Origin: JBEKYD01 sp049511335
GTDB lineage: Bacteria > Acidobacteriota > Terriglobia > Bryobacterales > Bryobacteraceae
Direction of reading: 5' to 3'
NCBI GenBank assembly: GCA_049511335.1
Contig: JBEKYD010000137.1
Coordinates: 1 to 20,096 of the forward strand
DNA: 20,096 bases
Part shown: one piece after another, positions 7,650-14,799 of the stretch
Layout: every line of letters starts with the position of its first letter
How positions within the stretch are numbered: the first letter of the stretch is position 1
Position numbers and translations under genes: made by a program
Notes under the pieces: model-generated
What the model was told of the DNA's origin: nothing
What the model saw: the letters and a program-made list of their open reading frames with translations, nothing else
Database searches by the model: none

Positions 7650-9716
7650 ATGTCCGTTGTGAACCGCCGGGAGTTTGTGGAGATCGCCAGCGCGGGTCTT
7701 CTGATCGTGGCGACAGCACCCTTGTCGGATGCCCAGAGGGGCAGCGGAGCCGGAACTTTTGAAACCAGGCTGCACATCGGGGAGGACGGCTTCATCACCG
7801 TCCTGAGCGGGAAGATCGAGGAAGGCCAAGGCGCGCTCACCGAGTTGGCGATGGCGGCCGCTGAGGAACTGCGGTTGCCACTCGACCGCGTACGGATGGT
7901 GATGGGCGATACGGACCAGACGCCCAACGACGGGGGCACCGCCGGCAGTGGAACCACGCCGCGTACCGCGCCGCTGGTACGCCGGGCAGCAGCCACCGCG
8001 CGCACCCTGCTGCTGGCCGCGGCGGGTCGGCAGTTCCACATGGATGCCGACGCCCGGCTTGAAGTCATCGATGGCGCTGTCCAGTACGCCGGCAAGAAGT
8101 ACGGCTACGCTGACCTGGCCCGTTCGCCCGAACTCGCCGGGGCTTACAAACAGGCGTTACCGGCCAACATCACGGTCACCCCTGCCAAGGACTGGCAGCT
8201 CTTGGGAAAGCCCCAAGTCCGGTTGGACACCCGCGAGCTTGTCACCGGCGCGCATCGATTTCCCAGTGACATTGTGCGGCCGGGCATGCTCTACGGCCGC
8301 GTGCTGCGCGCGCCGTCCTACGGGGCGACACTGGGCAGCGTGGATCTGTCCGAGGCGCAGAAGATGCCGGGCGTGACGGCAGTACGCGATGGCAGCTTCG
8401 TCGCCTGCGCCGCGCCCACCACGTTCGCCGCCCAAAAAGCCTTGGCGGCTATCTCCGCCACAGCTCAATGGAAGACCGTCGAGCAGCCATCGAGCGACGA
8501 TCTCTTCGGCTACCTGAAGCAGCATGCCAAGCCGGAGGTACGCCCCCAGGCGCAGGGCCGGGGCTCGGTGGAGAAGGGACTGGCCGAGGCGCGTACGAAA
8601 TTGAAGGCGTCGTACCAGGTGCCCTATGTGCAACACGCCCCTATGGAGCCGCGCGCCGCGGTGGCGGAGTGGCAGAACGGCCGTCTCACGGTCTGGACCG
8701 GTACCAGCAATCCGGCGAGCGTCCGCGGGCAACTCGCTGAGACGTTTGGCGTGGCGCAAGATCGGGTGCACGTCCTCGTGCCTCACTTCGGCGGAGGCTT
8801 CGGAGGTAAACACACCGGAGAAGCGGCTACGGAGGCGGCCCGCCTCGCCAGGGAAGCGGGGCACCCGGTGGCGGTGCGGTGGACGCGCGCAGAAGAATTC
8901 ATGTGGGCGTATTTCCGCCCGGCCGCGCTGATTGAAATCGAGGCCGGATTGGATGCGAGTAATGCCATCTCGGTCTGGGATATCACCAACTACAACTCCG
9001 GTTCGGCGGCGCTGGACACCCCGTATCGCATCCCCAATACGCGAGCCAGGTTCGTCGCATCCGATCCTCCGCTGCGGCAGTCCTCGTACCGGGTCCTGGC
9101 AGCCACGGCGAACAATTTCGCACGGGAGGCGTTCACCGACGAACTGGCTGAAGCGGCGGGCAAAGATCCTCTAGAGTTCCGGCTCTCTCACCTCGACAAC
9201 GAGAGGATGAGGAACGTGTTGAACGCCGCCGCGCAGCGGTTCGGCTGGGTGGAGCGGCGCAAGAAGCGACGCCCGGGAACCGGCATCGGCCTCGCCTGCG
9301 GGACCGAAAAGAACTCGGTGGTGGCGGCCTGCTGCGAAGTGGAGGTGGATCGCGCGAGCGGCGCACCGCGGTTGATCGAGGTGGTCCAGGCCTTCGAGTG
9401 CGGGGCCATCCTGAATCCGGCCAACCTGCGGTCTCAGGTGGAAGGAGCGATCATGATGGGCGTCGGCCCGGCACTGCGGGAGGAAATCCTCTTCAAGGAC
9501 GGCAAGCTCACCAACGCGCGATTCGCGACATACCGGGTGCCACGATTCCGTGACGTTCCCAAGTTGGACGTGATCCTGCTGGACCGCAAGGATCTCGAAT
9601 CGGCGGGCGCAGGGGAGACTCCAATCATCGTCATCGCGCCGGCGATCGCGAACGCGGTGTTCGACGCGACGGGGAAACGCGTCCACTCGATGCCCATCCG
9701 CGCTTTGCAGCGGTAG
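7650..9716 (+). CDS. Tat-exported molybdopterin-binding large subunit (IorB-like xanthine dehydrogenase family)
   Basis: This 688-residue catalytic subunit has a twin-arginine signal, NRREFVEIASAGLLI, at residues 5-19. The order of segments follows IorB-like proteins: a first molybdopterin-contact region (GKIEEGQGALTEL near 54-66, GGTAGSGTT near 95-103), a central domain starting near 195, HFGGGFGGKHTGEA (about 379-392) at the cofactor, and the C-terminal GAGETP (653-658), in which E656 is the conserved base that activates the hydroxyl ligand at molybdenum. The gene follows the [2Fe-2S] subunit by 9 bp. Expected reaction: hydroxylation of an aldehyde or N-heterocycle with water as oxygen source, outside the inner membrane. 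It lacks a fused cytochrome domain and no electron acceptor is encoded nearby. IorB proteins are often somewhat longer (about 700-750), but nothing essential seems missing. Substrate unknown. Confidence 0.88.
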   Translation: MSVVNRREFVEIASAGLLIVATAPLSDAQRGSGAGTFETRLHIGEDGFITVLSGKIEEGQGALTELAMAAAEELRLPLDRVRMVMGDTDQTPNDGGTAGSGTTPRTAPLVRRAAATARTLLLAAAGRQFHMDADARLEVIDGAVQYAGKKYGYADLARSPELAGAYKQALPANITVTPAKDWQLLGKPQVRLDTRELVTGAHRFPSDIVRPGMLYGRVLRAPSYGATLGSVDLSEAQKMPGVTAVRDGSFVACAAPTTFAAQKALAAISATAQWKTVEQPSSDDLFGYLKQHAKPEVRPQAQGRGSVEKGLAEARTKLKASYQVPYVQHAPMEPRAAVAEWQNGRLTVWTGTSNPASVRGQLAETFGVAQDRVHVLVPHFGGGFGGKHTGEAATEAARLAREAGHPVAVRWTRAEEFMWAYFRPAALIEIEAGLDASNAISVWDITNYNSGSAALDTPYRIPNTRARFVASDPPLRQSSYRVLAATANNFAREAFTDELAEAAGKDPLEFRLSHLDNERMRNVLNAAAQRFGWVERRKKRRPGTGIGLACGTEKNSVVAACCEVEVDRASGAPRLIEVVQAFECGAILNPANLRSQVEGAIMMGVGPALREEILFKDGKLTNARFATYRVPRFRDVPKLDVILLDRKDLESAGAGETPIIVIAPAIANAVFDATGKRVHSMPIRALQR

Positions 9717-9728
9717 AGGAGCAGTTAA

Positions 9729-9815
9729 GCCGAAACTAACCCGCCAGACTGTTTAATCATAGGGCGCGTGCGCTGAAACCAGGGCTTAAACACATTTGGC
9801 CGGTTAGTTTCAGCC
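9729..9815. repeat. Long imperfect inverted repeat (about 28-bp arms)
   Basis: The left arm (9729-9756) and right arm (9786-9815) are near reverse complements. Both contain the perfect 10-mer GAAACTAACC/GGTTAGTTTC (9732-9741 and 9802-9811) and, further in, TGTTTAA/TTAAACA. The 29-nt loop holds a small GCGC-rich hairpin. The element starts 12 bp after the stop of the large subunit. It may act as a terminator or transcript-stabilising structure, although no T-run follows; alternatively it is a small palindromic (REP/MITE-like) repeat. Confidence 0.65.
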
Positions 9816-9872
9816 ACTCGGACAATAATGCCACCACGGCCATCTGTGCACCTGAGATCGGCTTTGTAGAGG

Positions 9873-9895
9873 GCGTTAACCCCAATATCGGAAGC
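9873..9895 (+). repeat. Intergenic bipartite motif, copy 4
   Basis: The left half is GCGTTAA and the right half ATATCGGAAGC, with a 5-nt spacer. It lies 146 bp upstream of the MFS transporter gene in the same orientation. Confidence 0.6.
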
Positions 9896-10041
9896 CGCCG
9901 TTGCCATCCCCAACCGGCCGCCGGTGTAGGTGCCGCGCCCAAGTCATAGAGCTGCTCGACACCTGCCGGCTCGCGCTAGCGGCGGATGGTAATCTCGTGT
10001 AGAGCCTGGAGTGCAATGCCGATTGCGTCTGGGACAACAGC

Positions 10042-11289
10042 ATGAGACCAGTGGCTTCCCTTGAGACCAAGACGACGAAGGCTGCCTGGTTGGCCCTGGC
10101 CTTGCTGGTGGTGTCGGTCGCAATTAACTACGTTGACCGCACGAATCTTTCCGTGGCGGCTCCAGGATTGCGGACCGAACTCGGATTGTCGCCGGCCCAC
10201 CTGGGGCTTCTGCTCTCAGCGTTTTTCTGGACTTATGCGGCGTTTCAGATTGTGTCCGGCTGGTTGGTGGACCGGTACGATGTTAACTGGGTTCTCGGTG
10301 CCGGTTTCCTGATCTGGTCGGCGGCGACAGCGGCAACCGGTTTTGTAGGCGGGTTTGGCGCACTGTTTTCGTTGCGGCTGGTGCTCGGTGCTGCGGAGTC
10401 GGTGGCCTATCCCTCTTATTCGAAAATCATCGCCACGCGTTTTCCGGAACACCGACGCGGCCTCACGAACGCCCTCATCGATGCCGGCTCGAAAACTGGG
10501 CCCGCTCTGGGGACGCTGATCGGCGGCCTGGTGGCGGCGCGGCTCGGATGGCGAGCCCTGTTCTTGATCCTGGGCTTCGGTGCCCTGCTGTGGGTCCCAT
10601 TATGGGTGGTCTGGGCGCCGCGGAGCAAGGCTCCGGGCAAGCCGCACCGCCACGAAGGGCCGGGATTTGCCCGGATTCTGCGGGAGCCGTCCGCCTGGGG
10701 AACGTTTTTCGGGCTTTTCAGCATCAATTACGCGTTTTACTTTCTGATCACTTGGCTGCCCACTTACCTGGTCATGGAGCGGCACTTCTCGATGCGCATG
10801 ATGGCCGTCGTGGGCTCGCTTCCTTTTTGGGGGCTCGCCGCTTCATCTACCATCAACGGTTGGGTTTCGGACCACCTGATCATGCGGGGGGCCACACCGA
10901 CCCGCATTCGCAAGAGCTTCGCTGCGGCTGGATTGCTGTTGTGCACGTTGGTTTTGCCTGCGGTGATGGTTCCCAGCCCGTGGATGTGCATCACGCTGCT
11001 GACGGCAGCCTGCCTGTCGTTTGGACTTTGCACCTCCAACCACTGGGCCATTACGCAGACCATCGCCGGACCTCAGGCGGCGGGCAAATGGACCGGCCTG
11101 CAGAATGCATTCGGTAATCTGGCGGGGGTGGCCGCGCCGTGGATAACCGGTGTGATCGTTTCCGCGACCGGCCAGTTCCTTTACGCCTTCGTGGCTGTGT
11201 GCGTGGTGTTGGTGCTAGGAGCGCTGAGTTTTCTCTTCATCGTGGGGTCCGTCTCACCGGTAGATTGGGCTCAAACAGTCGAACCGTGA
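10042..11289 (+). CDS. MFS transporter, anion:cation symporter (ACS) type
   Basis: This 415-residue inner-membrane carrier has about twelve hydrophobic segments. The first helix ends with INYVDRTNLSVAAPGL (about 28-43), a signature of the ACS group that carries hexuronates, glucarate, galactonate or other organic anions. GWLVDRYD (near 73-80) is the MFS motif between helices 2 and 3, and a polar loop around 195-210 separates the two halves. Likely role: proton-coupled uptake of a sugar acid or similar anion, which would fit the pectin/galactan-type hydrolases and the oxidative enzymes nearby. The start ATG at 10042 has only a weak GGGA about 8 nt upstream, but the next in-frame ATG is far inside the protein. 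It stands alone on the plus strand and converges with the isomerase gene (50-bp gap), without a strong terminator visible between them. Exact substrate unknown. Confidence 0.87.
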   Translation: MRPVASLETKTTKAAWLALALLVVSVAINYVDRTNLSVAAPGLRTELGLSPAHLGLLLSAFFWTYAAFQIVSGWLVDRYDVNWVLGAGFLIWSAATAATGFVGGFGALFSLRLVLGAAESVAYPSYSKIIATRFPEHRRGLTNALIDAGSKTGPALGTLIGGLVAARLGWRALFLILGFGALLWVPLWVVWAPRSKAPGKPHRHEGPGFARILREPSAWGTFFGLFSINYAFYFLITWLPTYLVMERHFSMRMMAVVGSLPFWGLAASSTINGWVSDHLIMRGATPTRIRKSFAAAGLLLCTLVLPAVMVPSPWMCITLLTAACLSFGLCTSNHWAITQTIAGPQAAGKWTGLQNAFGNLAGVAAPWITGVIVSATGQFLYAFVAVCVVLVLGALSFLFIVGSVSPVDWAQTVEP

Positions 11290-11339
11290 CGATTCGATCA
11301 ACGGGAGATTCGTCAGCGCTTCCGCTTTCATGCCCGCAG

Positions 11340-12173
11340 TTACTTCAGGTGGTGCAGGAAGTCGTAGCTGGGCTTCATGAACTCCAGGTTCATTTCGACG
11401 AAGTAGTTCTTGACGCCTCCGGTCTTGGCGGCGGCGAACAGCCCCTTCCAATCCACTGAGCCCGAGCCTATGGCAGTTTGCTTTTGGGTCACGGCCGACC
11501 AGTCGGCCAGGTGCATCGAGATGAAGCGGCCGCGGTATTTCTGCATGTAGGTGGCGGCTTCATAGCCGATGCTGATTACGGCCACCTGGAACTGCATCTT
11601 GACCAGCTTGGGGTCGAACTCGGCCATCAGCTTGTCGTAGATCAGTTCGTTGTCGATCTTCTGAAACTCGCCGTTGTGGTTGTGGTAGCCGGCCTGCACG
11701 CCCGCCTTGGCGATCTTCTCGCCGATCTTGTTCAGTTCGTCCGCGGCGTTCGCCCAGTCCGCCATTTTGGCGGTGTTAGGAAGGCCGAAGGTGGAGAGGA
11801 TCATTTGCTTCAGGCCTAGATCCTTGGCGAAAGCGATGCGCTCGTCCAGGTTCTCCCTCATCTCCTTGAACTGGTAGTGGCAGCTCTCGCACCGCAGGCC
11901 GGCGGCCTGGATAGTCTTTTTCATCTCCGCCGCGGACATGCCCGCGAGCACGCCGAAGCCTTCCCTGTAACCGGGTGGGGAGCACATTTCGATGGTCCGG
12001 TAGCCCATGGCGGCGATCTGCTTCAGCGTGCCGGGGAAGTCCTTGCCTATAGCATCGCGGATGGGCCAGGTCTGGGTTCCGATGGGCATGCCCAGTGGGT
12101 CGGCCATGAGCGGGCCGGCTGCTACGGCGCCAGCGGCGGTGGCGGCGAGGAACTCTCTTCTGGAAAGATGCAT
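11340..12173 (-). CDS. Tat-exported xylose-isomerase-like TIM-barrel protein (sugar phosphate isomerase/epimerase family)
   Basis: This 277-residue protein begins MHLSRREFLAATAAG, a twin-arginine signal. AGGAG 8 nt upstream fixes the start at 12173, while an extension to 12290 would run into the preceding gene. The barrel follows the AP-endonuclease-2/xylose-isomerase fold: GTQTWPIRD (32-40), YRTIEM with a conserved Glu (about 57-62), YHNHNGEF (about 161-168), ISMHLADW (about 214-221) and YFVEMN near the C-terminus (about 258-263), which holds a metal-binding Glu. At the strand where family members usually have a metal-ligand Asp (MQLDV), this protein has MQFQV (from about 189), so one ligand may be lost or shifted. 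It lies 22 bp after the Gfo/Idh/MocA gene and is probably translated from the same message. Such exported pairs are common in Acidobacteriota and Planctomycetota and may act on oxidised (3-keto) sugars; this role is inferred. Confidence 0.8.
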   Translation of the reverse strand: MHLSRREFLAATAAGAVAAGPLMADPLGMPIGTQTWPIRDAIGKDFPGTLKQIAAMGYRTIEMCSPPGYREGFGVLAGMSAAEMKKTIQAAGLRCESCHYQFKEMRENLDERIAFAKDLGLKQMILSTFGLPNTAKMADWANAADELNKIGEKIAKAGVQAGYHNHNGEFQKIDNELIYDKLMAEFDPKLVKMQFQVAVISIGYEAATYMQKYRGRFISMHLADWSAVTQKQTAIGSGSVDWKGLFAAAKTGGVKNYFVEMNLEFMKPSYDFLHHLK

Positions 12174-12195
12174 GACGCTTTCTCCTATCAACCGT

Positions 12196-13737
12196 TCAGA
12201 TGGTTTGCGGGTCCCAACCCTTGCGGTACTCGCGTGAGAGATACTGGTTGGCCTCGGGGACGTTGGTGATCGTGCCGGTTTTGGCCTCATATAGCAGCCG
12301 TTTGCCGGTTCGCAGCGCTACCGCGTAGAGGTTGACAGCCTCCGAAATCGGGCCGGCGTTGAGGAAGCTGCTGGGCGAGTGCTGCTTGTCGCCGCGGCAC
12401 GCCGCCACCCACTGCGTCAGCCCGGGCGACAGCCGAGGCGCTTCGGATCCGCCGTTCGCGGTGCGCGCGGGCTGGGGCGGCGCCTGTGTGCCCTTCTTGC
12501 GGCGTTCGGAGATCAGGCGCGGACTTTCCACGTTGAACCCGGCGAGGATCTTGCCCTTGTCGCCGATGAACATCATGCCTTCGCGCGCCAGTTCCTGGCC
12601 CTCTGCGCCCAGCTCCGCGGGCGTGGGCGGACGAATGCCACCGTCGTACCAGATGAGATCGATGGGCCCGCGACGGCCGCGCGCGGGGAACCTGAAGCGG
12701 ACCGCGCTGGCGAGCGGGAACGAGAAGTCGTTGCGGATGGTGGTGGAGACGCCGTCCTTCAGGATGCAGGCGTGGGTCAGCATGGGGTCGATGCTGGCCG
12801 GCCCGGAGAGCTCCAGCGCGTTGAACACGGTCCAGAGGCTATAATGCCCCATGTCGGCCATGGAGCCGCCGCCGAAGTCGTACCAGCCGCGGAACACCAT
12901 GTGGGTGTAACTGGGGTGGTAGGGACGGTCGGCTTCGGGGCCGAGCCACAGGTTCCAGTCGAACCCCGGCGGCACGGGCGGCCGGTCGGTGGGGATGGTG
13001 GCATACTGCGGCCAGACCGGGCGGTTCGACCAGTTGTGAACCTCGCGCAAGGTTCCGATGGCGCCGCTTTTGATCCACGCCATCACTGGGGCCATGTCGC
13101 CGTTGCTGTCCCAGGGCATGAAATGGGTGGAGACGCCGGTCTTGCGCGCGGTCTCGATGACGAGTTGCGCCTCCTTCAGGCGATTGGCGATGGGCTTGTG
13201 CATGACGACATGCTTTCCGCGTTTCATGGCCGCAATCGCGATCACCCCATGGAGATGATCGGGGGTCATGATCTTGACGGCGTCGATGCCCTTTTCCTTT
13301 TCGAGCATCTCACGCACGTCGGCGTAGGCGGCGCAGCCCTTGTACTGGCCCGAAGGCCGCTGCCCGGCGTAGTATGCTTCGACGAAACTCCGGCCCACCT
13401 CGCGTCCGCCGGGAATCGTGCCCTCGGTCCGGGCGCGCCAAGCGGGGTCGCGGAGCGCGCGGCGCAGGCTGCTCAGCAGGCCATCCCGGCTCCAGTCGCG
13501 GTACTCGACCGCGTCCTTGTTCGGATCGCAGACGGCCGTGATCTGGATGTCCTCGGAAGCGAGCAGAACCGGCATTTCGCGGAGCCCCTCGGTGCCCGTG
13601 CCGACGCAGGCCAGGCTAATTTTGTCGCTGGGGGCTACCACGCCCGGCCCCCCCAAGACGTGTCTTGGCACGATGGAGAAGGCAGCGGCAGCGGCTGCGC
13701 TCCCCAGGAACTGGCGGCGGTTCGCGTTGGATGTCAT
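12196..13737 (-). CDS. Tat-exported Gfo/Idh/MocA-family oxidoreductase
   Basis: This 513-residue NAD(P)-dependent oxidoreductase starts at the ATG at 13737 with AGGA about 5 nt upstream. It carries a twin-arginine signal (NRRQFLGSAAAAAAF, 6-20). The Rossmann fold begins near residue 40 (ISLACVGTGTEG), with the next strand at ITAVCDPN. The motif normally EKP is HKP here (VVMHKPIA): the catalytic-type Lys stays and Glu becomes His. The C-terminal substrate domain has WNLWLGP and GGGSMADMGHYSLW, where Asp and His fit the D-x-G-x-H active-site pattern of the family. The chain is longer than typical 350-400-residue members, like other exported acidobacterial forms. Export by Tat suggests that NAD(P) is bound tightly and travels with the folded protein. 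It is first in a two-gene operon with the isomerase-like gene. Likely role: reversible oxidation of a sugar or glycoside hydroxyl outside the inner membrane; substrate unknown. Confidence 0.87.
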   Translation of the reverse strand: MTSNANRRQFLGSAAAAAAFSIVPRHVLGGPGVVAPSDKISLACVGTGTEGLREMPVLLASEDIQITAVCDPNKDAVEYRDWSRDGLLSSLRRALRDPAWRARTEGTIPGGREVGRSFVEAYYAGQRPSGQYKGCAAYADVREMLEKEKGIDAVKIMTPDHLHGVIAIAAMKRGKHVVMHKPIANRLKEAQLVIETARKTGVSTHFMPWDSNGDMAPVMAWIKSGAIGTLREVHNWSNRPVWPQYATIPTDRPPVPPGFDWNLWLGPEADRPYHPSYTHMVFRGWYDFGGGSMADMGHYSLWTVFNALELSGPASIDPMLTHACILKDGVSTTIRNDFSFPLASAVRFRFPARGRRGPIDLIWYDGGIRPPTPAELGAEGQELAREGMMFIGDKGKILAGFNVESPRLISERRKKGTQAPPQPARTANGGSEAPRLSPGLTQWVAACRGDKQHSPSSFLNAGPISEAVNLYAVALRTGKRLLYEAKTGTITNVPEANQYLSREYRKGWDPQTI

Positions 13738-13989
13738 CGAATCCTTCCCGGAGGCGGCGGTTGGCCAAGCGCTTCTCGCGCCGCGAAGCCGCCCCGGAGT
13801 AGATTAGCGGGATTCACAAGGACGGGCAAGGGTAAAAGGAATGGTGGGTTTCTTTCTCTTGTTTCTGCTGACGCAATTGATAAACCCAGCCAAACATCTG
13901 TACGTCGTTGGGGAGTTAATCTTGGATCCCTTGAAGACATCCCATTTTACCGATGCGCACGTCCCTCCGGGTGACGACGCTCATCGGGA

Positions 13990-14013
13990 ACGTTATTTTG
14001 CATTATCGGAAGC
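13990..14013 (+). repeat. Intergenic bipartite motif, copy 5 (diverged)
   Basis: The left half is ACGTTAT and the right half TTATCGGAAGC, with 6 nt between. It differs from the consensus at the first base of each half. It lies in the gene-poor stretch, about 250 bp upstream of the start of the leftward Gfo/Idh gene and far from any rightward gene. Confidence 0.4.
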
Positions 14014-14370
14014 CATCCGGCCAACCAGAACCACGCGGATTGGCCCCCAACAGCCGCTCTTGCGCCGGATCAGGTCGCCGAAAGTATATCTTGCGGGCAT
14101 GCTCGTCCCTGCGGATCATCCTGGTTGCAAAACTTATTCTGCAGTGCGCTGGCGAGTGCTGCTGCGATCTACGCCAGCAGAGGTGGGACGCTCAGTTTAG
14201 GGGAGACCTATGCTCAGTTGGAACGGCGGGCTTCTGATCCCGCGAGGCGGCCCTGAATTCAAGAATCATCCGGGGCGCATCCGGCGCCAGCAACCGGCGG
14301 ACCCAGGGTCTGTTGCTCCGGAGGGGCAGCAAATCCGGGCGCTACAGTATTAGGCGGAGCAACTCGGCTT

Positions 14371-14566
14371 GTGATTCGAATCACTCAGCCTGTGATGGCG
14401 GCGGCTACATTCCTTCTTCTGGCTGGCGCGGGTGTGGCGCAGGAGAAGCGATACGTGGTGATCGACCAGGACGCGGCCGGGCCCGGCGGTACACGTGGAC
14501 ATGGCGAAGTTCGGCAAAATGTTCGTGGAGCTGATGACGCGGGCGGCGCCGGGACCGAAACAGTAA
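14371..14566 (+). pseudogene. Remnant of a secreted nucleoside hydrolase (both ends, middle deleted)
   Basis: The N-terminal part (GTG 14371 or ATG 14395, to about 14493) reads as a signal peptide, MAAATFLLLAGAGVAQ, followed by YVVIDQDAAGPGGT. This is the N-terminal strand and Asp cluster (DxDxxxD-like) that binds calcium in inosine-uridine-type nucleoside hydrolases. Directly after it, in the +1 frame (14495-14566), comes VDMAKFGKMFVELM plus nine residues and a stop, which looks like the C-terminal helix of the same family. A full protein would need some 250-300 residues between them. The simplest reading is one internal deletion that joined the ends out of frame. The in-frame product (80 codons to 14613) should be inactive. 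Confidence 0.6.
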
Positions 14567-14690
14567 ACGCCCACCGCCAGGCGTGCGGTTCCACGTCGGG
14601 CTTGGGCGGCTAGTCGCGGTCGCTACCGCGGCGACGGCCGGCGATGACAGGCAACTCAGCCCGTCTTCAGAGTCGCGACGGTCCAGCCGA

Positions 14691-14714
14691 GCGTTAACGG
14701 TGAATATCGGTAGC
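14691..14714 (+). repeat. Intergenic bipartite motif, copy 6
   Basis: The left half is GCGTTAA and the right half ATATCGGTAGC, with a 6-nt spacer. It lies 85 bp upstream of the alpha-hydroxy-acid oxidase start and 41 bp before the TATAAT at 14756. The flanking GTTA and GCTAAC give this copy a partial dyad symmetry. Confidence 0.6.
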
Positions 14715-14755
14715 TAACCGGACACGCGATTACGGTTCCGATTGGCAAGATTGCG

Positions 14756-14761
14756 TATAAT
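14756..14761 (+). promoter_or_regulatory. Likely -10 box of the alpha-hydroxy-acid oxidase operon
   Basis: A perfect TATAAT lies 38 bp before the TTG start codon. No matching -35 is visible at 17 bp; the upstream motif copy at 14691-14714 could bind an activator. Confidence 0.45.
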
Positions 14762-14789
14762 CGACGACGGATACAAAAGTCTTTTTCCC

Positions 14790-14793
14790 GGAG
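14790..14793 (+). promoter_or_regulatory. Ribosome binding site for the TTG start at 14800
   Basis: GGAG ends 6 nt before the TTG at 14800. A stop codon in the same frame at 14758 and the lack of an ATG upstream of the signal peptide make TTG the best start. Confidence 0.6.
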
Positions 14794-14799
14794 TGCTTT

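Larger units (their letters stand above)
9717..10041. other. Intergenic region with long hairpin and motif copy
   Basis: These 325 bp lie between the molybdenum hydroxylase operon and the MFS gene. They contain a long imperfect hairpin at 9729-9815 and intergenic motif copy 4 at 9873-9895. Minus-strand ORFs of 61-64 codons cross the hairpin and are not recognisable. One of them (9725-9913) reads smoothly enough that a decayed gene cannot be excluded. No clear -10 is seen before the MFS gene. Confidence 0.45.
13738..14799. other. Gene-poor, decayed region
   Basis: These 1,062 bp lie between the divergent Gfo/Idh and alpha-hydroxy-acid oxidase genes. Short ORFs such as 13841-14200 match nothing recognisable. 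The stretch contains motif copies 5 (13990-14013) and 6 (14691-14714), the remains of a nucleoside hydrolase (14371-14566), a degenerate tRNA-like stretch near 14204-14285 (not accepted as a gene), and a TATAAT at 14756. The presence of gene debris suggests past deletion or rearrangement. Confidence 0.55.

Noticed and set aside
7017..8039. A 340-codon minus-strand ORF across the molybdenum hydroxylase genes and their promoter
   Set aside because: It is an antisense shadow covering two well-supported genes and a strong ribosome site.
9725..9913. A smooth-reading 62-codon minus-strand ORF after the molybdenum hydroxylase operon
   Set aside because: It spans the long hairpin, has no recognisable motif and no supported start; a decayed gene is possible but cannot be shown.
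12379..13974. A 531-codon plus-strand ORF opposite the Gfo/Idh/MocA gene
   Set aside because: It is a long antisense frame produced by high GC; the minus strand encodes a clear protein family, and the plus-strand translation is low in hydrophobic structure and unrecognisable.
13841..14200. A 119-codon plus-strand ORF in the gene-poor region starting with a hydrophobic stretch
   Set aside because: Its composition is irregular, it has no recognisable domain, and it overlaps a motif copy; likely background or gene debris.
14204..14285. A tRNA-like stretch: GCTCAGTTGG followed by a GCGGG-CTTCTGAT-CCCGC stem-loop with a TCT anticodon-like triplet (tRNA-Arg-like)
   Set aside because: The D-loop is too short, the anticodon loop has 8 nt, the T-arm consensus is not present and the acceptor ends do not pair. 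At best it is a decayed tRNA; chance is also possible.
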